This document shows, piece by piece, positions 60,661 through 64,000 of a stretch of DNA of 64,000 nucleotides; the stretch's first letter is position 1; every line of letters starts with the position of its first letter. Both the position numbers and the translations under genes were made by a program. The DNA is from Actinocrinis sp035653575 (GTDB lineage: Bacteria > Actinomycetota > Actinomycetes > Streptomycetales > Catenulisporaceae). The notes under the pieces are model-generated. The model saw only the letters and a list, made by a program, of their open reading frames with translations. It ran no database searches and had not been told where the DNA came from. Where the stretch lies: contig NZ_DASRBQ010000186.1 in NCBI RefSeq assembly GCF_035653575.1, positions 61,314 to 125,313 of the forward strand, read 5' to 3'.

Positions 60661-62118
60661 ATGGACAGCTTGATCGAGAGCGGCGATCTGAGCGGGCGTG
60701 ACCAAGCCCGCGACAGCGCACCGGATCCCGCGCGCGGGACCGGGCTGGACTTGGCCGCGCTGATCCGTGCACGCACCGGGCAGGGCCACGACCTGCAGGC
60801 GCGGATGCTCAACCCGCAGCTGCCGCGGATGCTGCACGCCATCGGCTTCGACCGGACCTACGTGCGCGCCCAGGGCGCCTATTTCTATGACGAGCAGGGC
60901 AACGACTACCTCGACTTCCTCTCCGGCTTCGGCGTGTTCGCGGCCGGCCGCAACCACCCCGCGATCCGTGCCGCGCTGCACCAGGTCCTCGACGCCGAAC
61001 TGGCCGACCTGGTGCAGTTCGACTCCCCGCTGCTGGCCGGGCTGCTGGCGGAGAAGCTGCTCGGCTACGCCCCGCACCTGGACCGGGTGTACTTCGGCAA
61101 CAGCGGCACCGAGGCGGTCGAGGCCGCGCTCAAGTTCGCCCGTTATGCCACCGGCCGCAGCCGGATCCTCTACGTCGACCACGCCTTCCACGGCCTGACC
61201 ACCGGCTCGCTCTCGGTCAACGGCGCGGAGGAGTTCCGCCGCGGCTTCGACCCGCTGCTGCCGGACACCCCGCTGCCGCTCGGCGATCTGGACGCGCTGG
61301 AGCGGGAGCTGGCCCGCGGCGACGTGGCCGCGCTGCTGCTCGAACCGATCCAGGGCAAGGGCGTGAACATCCCGCCGCCCGGTTATCTGAAAGCGGCTCA
61401 GGAACGGCTGCGGGCCCACGGCGCGCTGCTGATCTGCGACGAGGTGCAGACCGGCGTCGGGCGCACCGGCAAGTTCTTCGCCTACGAACACGAGGAGGGC
61501 GTCGAGCCGGACATCGTGACCGTGGCCAAGGCGCTGTCCGGCGGCTTCGTCCCGGTCGGCGCGACCCTGGCGAAGGGCTGGATCTTCGAGAAGGTCTACT
61601 CCTCGATGGACCGGGTGCTGGTGCACGACTCGACCTTCGGCTCCAACGCGATGGCGATGGCGGCGGGCCTGGCCGCGCTGCAGGTGATCGAGGACGAGAA
61701 GCTGGTGCAGAACGCGGCGCGGATCGGCGAGCTGCTCAAGTCCCGGCTGGCCGAGCGGATGGAGCGCTACGAGCTGCTTTCCGACGTGCGCGGGCGCGGG
61801 CTGATGGTCGGGTTCGAATTCGGCAAGCCCTCCTCGCTCAAGCTCAAGGCCGGGTGGAACACCCTGCAGGCGGCCAGGCACGGCCTGTTCGCGCAGATGG
61901 TGGTGGTCCCGCTGTTCCAGCGGCACCGGATCCTGACTCAGGTGGCCGGCGACCACATGGACGTCATCAAGCTGCTGCCGCCGCTGAACATCACCGAGGT
62001 GGAGGTGGACCGCTTCATCGAGGCCTTCGACGACGTGATGCGCGACGCCCACCGGGGCACCGGCCTGATGTGGGACTTCGGCCGCACCCTGGTCAAGCAG
62101 GCGATGCAGCGGCGGTGA
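60661..62118 (+). CDS. hpnO: Class III aminotransferase, HpnO-like (hopanoid side chain)
   Basis: A 485-residue pyridoxal-phosphate-dependent class III aminotransferase. It carries FGNSGTEAVEAALKFARYAT, LLICDEVQTGVGRTGKFFAY, the lysine segment VTVAKALSGGFVPVG and TFGSNAMAMAAGLAAL. Its place directly before hpnC and hpnD points to HpnO, which makes aminobacteriohopanetriol in hopanoid clusters. The ATG at 60661 is chosen; the longer frame upstream crosses non-coding sequence. Its stop overlaps the hpnC GTG by four bases. The name rests mostly on context. Confidence 0.82.
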   Translation: MDSLIESGDLSGRDQARDSAPDPARGTGLDLAALIRARTGQGHDLQARMLNPQLPRMLHAIGFDRTYVRAQGAYFYDEQGNDYLDFLSGFGVFAAGRNHPAIRAALHQVLDAELADLVQFDSPLLAGLLAEKLLGYAPHLDRVYFGNSGTEAVEAALKFARYATGRSRILYVDHAFHGLTTGSLSVNGAEEFRRGFDPLLPDTPLPLGDLDALERELARGDVAALLLEPIQGKGVNIPPPGYLKAAQERLRAHGALLICDEVQTGVGRTGKFFAYEHEEGVEPDIVTVAKALSGGFVPVGATLAKGWIFEKVYSSMDRVLVHDSTFGSNAMAMAAGLAALQVIEDEKLVQNAARIGELLKSRLAERMERYELLSDVRGRGLMVGFEFGKPSSLKLKAGWNTLQAARHGLFAQMVVVPLFQRHRILTQVAGDHMDVIKLLPPLNITEVEVDRFIEAFDDVMRDAHRGTGLMWDFGRTLVKQAMQRR

Positions 62119-63266
62119 GCGAGGAGACGAGGGCGGCGGACGGCGACGAGGCAGTCGAGGCCCGGGCCGCGGCGAACGAGACGGTGCTCGGGGACGGCGC
62201 TGCGGCGCCGGCCCCGGCGAGCGTGCCTGAGAGCGCGGCTTCGGCCGAGCCTGCGGCCGAGGCAGCGGTGCCGGAGGTCACGCGAGACGACACGACGGCG
62301 CAGGCGGCTGAACCCACTGAAGCCGCTGAAGCCACGGCGGCGGTGCCGGAGGTCACGGAGGACGACCCATCGGCGCCCGCGGCTGAACCCACTGAAGCCG
62401 CTGAAGCCACGGCGGCGGTGCCCGACGAGGTGGTCAGCCCGGACCGCGCGGTGATCGCGGCCAAGGAGCAGGCCGAGAACTTCCCGGTCGCGCTGCGCTT
62501 CCTGCCCCGGGAGATCCGCGCCGACCTGGCCGCGTTCTATACCTTCGCGCGCTACGTGGACGACCTCGGCGACGAGTACGCCGGCGACCGGATAGCCGCA
62601 CTCAAGGACGTGGACACGGACCTGGACCGGCTGGCCTCCGGCGCCACGCCGACCCTGGAGCCGGTACGCGGGCTGCTGCGGATTACCGGCGACGGCCGCG
62701 TGCCCATCGAGCCCTTCCACGACCTGGTCGCCGCGAATCTGATGGACCAGCACAAGCTGCGGTACGCCACGTTCGCGGAGCTGGTGCACTACTGCAAGCT
62801 GTCGGCCAACCCGGTCGGCCGCGTGGTGCTGTACCTGGCCGGACAGGCCACCGAGCAGAACATCGCCGACTCCGACGCGGTGTGCACCGGACTTCAGGTC
62901 ATCGAGCACCTGCAGGACGTGGCCGAGGACTACCGGGCAGGGCGCATCTACCTGCCCCGCGAGGACCTGACCGCGTTCGGGGTGACCGAGAGCGCCCTCG
63001 CCGAGCAGCACGCCGACGAGGACGTCAAGGCCCTGCTGCGCTGGGAGGCCGGGCGGGCCGCGGTGATGCTCAGCCGGGGCGTGCCGCTGACCCGGCGGCT
63101 GCGCGGCTGGGCCAAGCCCGCGGTGATCGGCTACGTGGCCGGCGGCCGGGCGACCCTCACCGCGCTACGCCACGCCGACTACGACGTACTGGCCGCCACG
63201 CCCAAGCCCACCACCGGCGCGACACTGCGCGCGGCGGCCGGTGTGCTTCTGGGCCGACGACGCTGA
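62115..63266 (+). CDS. hpnC: Squalene synthase HpnC with acidic repeat N-terminus
   Basis: A 383-residue squalene/phytoene synthase of the HpnC type, which converts hydroxysqualene precursors in hopanoid synthesis. Both Asp-rich motifs occur (YVDDLGDE and HLQDVAED), with FARY before the first and YLPREDL after the second. The first 110 residues are an Ala/Glu/Pro-rich disordered extension with a 25-residue repeat, absent from standard HpnC (about 280 residues). The GTG start overlaps the aminotransferase stop (GTGA). Confidence 0.86.
   Translation: MSEETRAADGDEAVEARAAANETVLGDGAAAPAPASVPESAASAEPAAEAAVPEVTRDDTTAQAAEPTEAAEATAAVPEVTEDDPSAPAAEPTEAAEATAAVPDEVVSPDRAVIAAKEQAENFPVALRFLPREIRADLAAFYTFARYVDDLGDEYAGDRIAALKDVDTDLDRLASGATPTLEPVRGLLRITGDGRVPIEPFHDLVAANLMDQHKLRYATFAELVHYCKLSANPVGRVVLYLAGQATEQNIADSDAVCTGLQVIEHLQDVAEDYRAGRIYLPREDLTAFGVTESALAEQHADEDVKALLRWEAGRAAVMLSRGVPLTRRLRGWAKPAVIGYVAGGRATLTALRHADYDVLAATPKPTTGATLRAAAGVLLGRRR
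62271..62420 (+). repeat. 75-base tandem repeat in the hpnC N-terminus
   Basis: Two in-frame 75-base copies encode the 25-residue unit beginning AAVPEVT and ending AAEPTEAAEAT. The 42-base segment around 62305 is nearly identical to that at 62380. This indicates recent duplication inside a disordered extension. Confidence 0.7.
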
Positions 63267-63286
63267 CCCCGGATTAGGTTGATCAC

Positions 63287-64000
63287 GTGCAGACCAGCGA
63301 TGAGAACCGGCCCCCGGCGGCCGCAACCCACCAGCCCTCCGACCTGACGGCCGCGGATTCCTCCGCGGCTGCGGCGCAGGATTCGCGCCAGGAGGCGGCC
63401 GCGCCGCGCGGCGCGAATCCTCCAGTCACTTCAGAGCCGCACAGGAATCCGCAGCATCTCGATGTCACGGCGGCGTACGCGGAGTGCGAGCGCATCGTCG
63501 GCGTGGAGGCGCGCAACTTCTCTTACGGCATCAGGCTGCTGCCGCGCCCGAAGCGCCAAGCCCTGTCCGCCGTCTACGCCTTCGCCCGCCGGGTGGACGA
63601 CATCGGCGACGGCGACCTGCCGATCGCCGAGAAGACGGTCGCGCTCGACCACGCGCGCAAGCAGGCCGCCGCGCCGGGCGACTTCCCGAACGATCCGGTA
63701 CTCGTGGCGCTGGCCGACGCGGCCGCGCGCTACCCACTCGACCTCGGCGCGTTCGGTGAGCTGATCGACGGCTGCGAGATGGACCAGCGCGGCACGGTGT
63801 ACCGCACCTGGGATGACCTCGCCGTGTACTGCCGCTGCGTGGCCGGCTCGATCGGACGGCTCTCGCTCGGCGTGTTCGATCCGCCGTCGCTGCGTACCGA
63901 ACCCTCGGTGCCCAACGCCCTCGCCGACACCCTCGGCCTGGCGCTCCAGCTCACCAACATCCTGCGCGACCTGCGCGAAGATCTGACGAACGGTCGGATC
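63287..64000 (+). CDS. hpnD: Presqualene diphosphate synthase HpnD, N-terminal part (runs off the window)
   Basis: The frame from the GTG at 63287 is open to the last base, giving 238 residues of a longer protein. After about 65 low-complexity residues come YAECERIVGVEARNFSYG, RLLPRPKRQALSAVYAFARR and the Asp motif RRVDDIGDGD, then LALQLTNILRDLRED near the edge, the pattern of HpnD. HpnD joins two farnesyl diphosphates to presqualene diphosphate, the step before HpnC. It starts 20 bases after the hpnC stop and belongs to the same operon. Like HpnC it has an unusual disordered N-terminus. Later hopanoid genes probably follow outside the window. Confidence 0.88.
   Translation, partial: MQTSDENRPPAAATHQPSDLTAADSSAAAAQDSRQEAAAPRGANPPVTSEPHRNPQHLDVTAAYAECERIVGVEARNFSYGIRLLPRPKRQALSAVYAFARRVDDIGDGDLPIAEKTVALDHARKQAAAPGDFPNDPVLVALADAAARYPLDLGAFGELIDGCEMDQRGTVYRTWDDLAVYCRCVAGSIGRLSLGVFDPPSLRTEPSVPNALADTLGLALQLTNILRDLREDLTNGRI

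Overview
The window is high-GC DNA from an actinomycete. Many starts are GTG, there is one probable TTG start, and TTA codons are rare. Two gene orders typical of Actinobacteria are present: gcvH-garA-ftsR-DUF151-merR (minus strand, 30018 to 25445) and rbpA beside ppm1-lnt (40714 to 43861). Hopanoid genes at the right edge, secreted glycosidases, a GPP34 protein and a SpoIIE/GAF/ATPase signalling protein point to a Streptomyces-like or Catenulisporales-like organism. That placement is an inference. I see no tRNA, rRNA, CRISPR array, insertion sequence or prophage.

Left part (1-10 kb). A LacI regulator tail is followed by a ZIP-family metal transporter behind tandem DtxR/IdeR-like iron boxes, and then a DoxX protein. 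Two secreted GH27 glycosidases and a secreted alginate-lyase-like protein suggest extracellular polysaccharide use. Between the two GH27 genes, an XRE-TPR regulator diverges from a two-gene operon encoding a STAS protein and an ethylene-forming-enzyme-like protein. The latter has lost both iron-binding histidines and about 40 residues of the fold, and is the most unusual protein here.

10-25 kb. Lipid genes (patatin, two PlsC-type acyltransferases, a KAS III enzyme), a permease-GNAT pair, GPP34, an epoxide-hydrolase-like enzyme, a divergent aldehyde dehydrogenase/IclR pair and a divergent PNPOx-like/MocR pair with an operator over a probable leaderless start.

25-45 kb. The gcvH-garA-ftsR block; a nucleotidyltransferase fused to a degenerate phosphomannomutase domain; a CDP-alcohol phosphatidyltransferase; aldose epimerase; MarR; a large GAF-PP2C-ATPase protein; an unrecognised membrane protein; and rbpA-ppm1-lnt, where RbpA carries an extra lysine-rich tail.

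45-64 kb. FUSC-amidohydrolase operon facing a LysR regulator, sirtuin, Lrp/AsnC, an HSP90-family chaperone in an operon with a 920-residue TPR protein, an FAD monooxygenase divergent from a recombinase-like protein without a catalytic Tyr, a TerC/DUF475 protein, acyl-CoA dehydrogenase, an HtrA-type protease without PDZ, and the start of a hopanoid locus (hpnO-like, hpnC, hpnD cut by the window edge).
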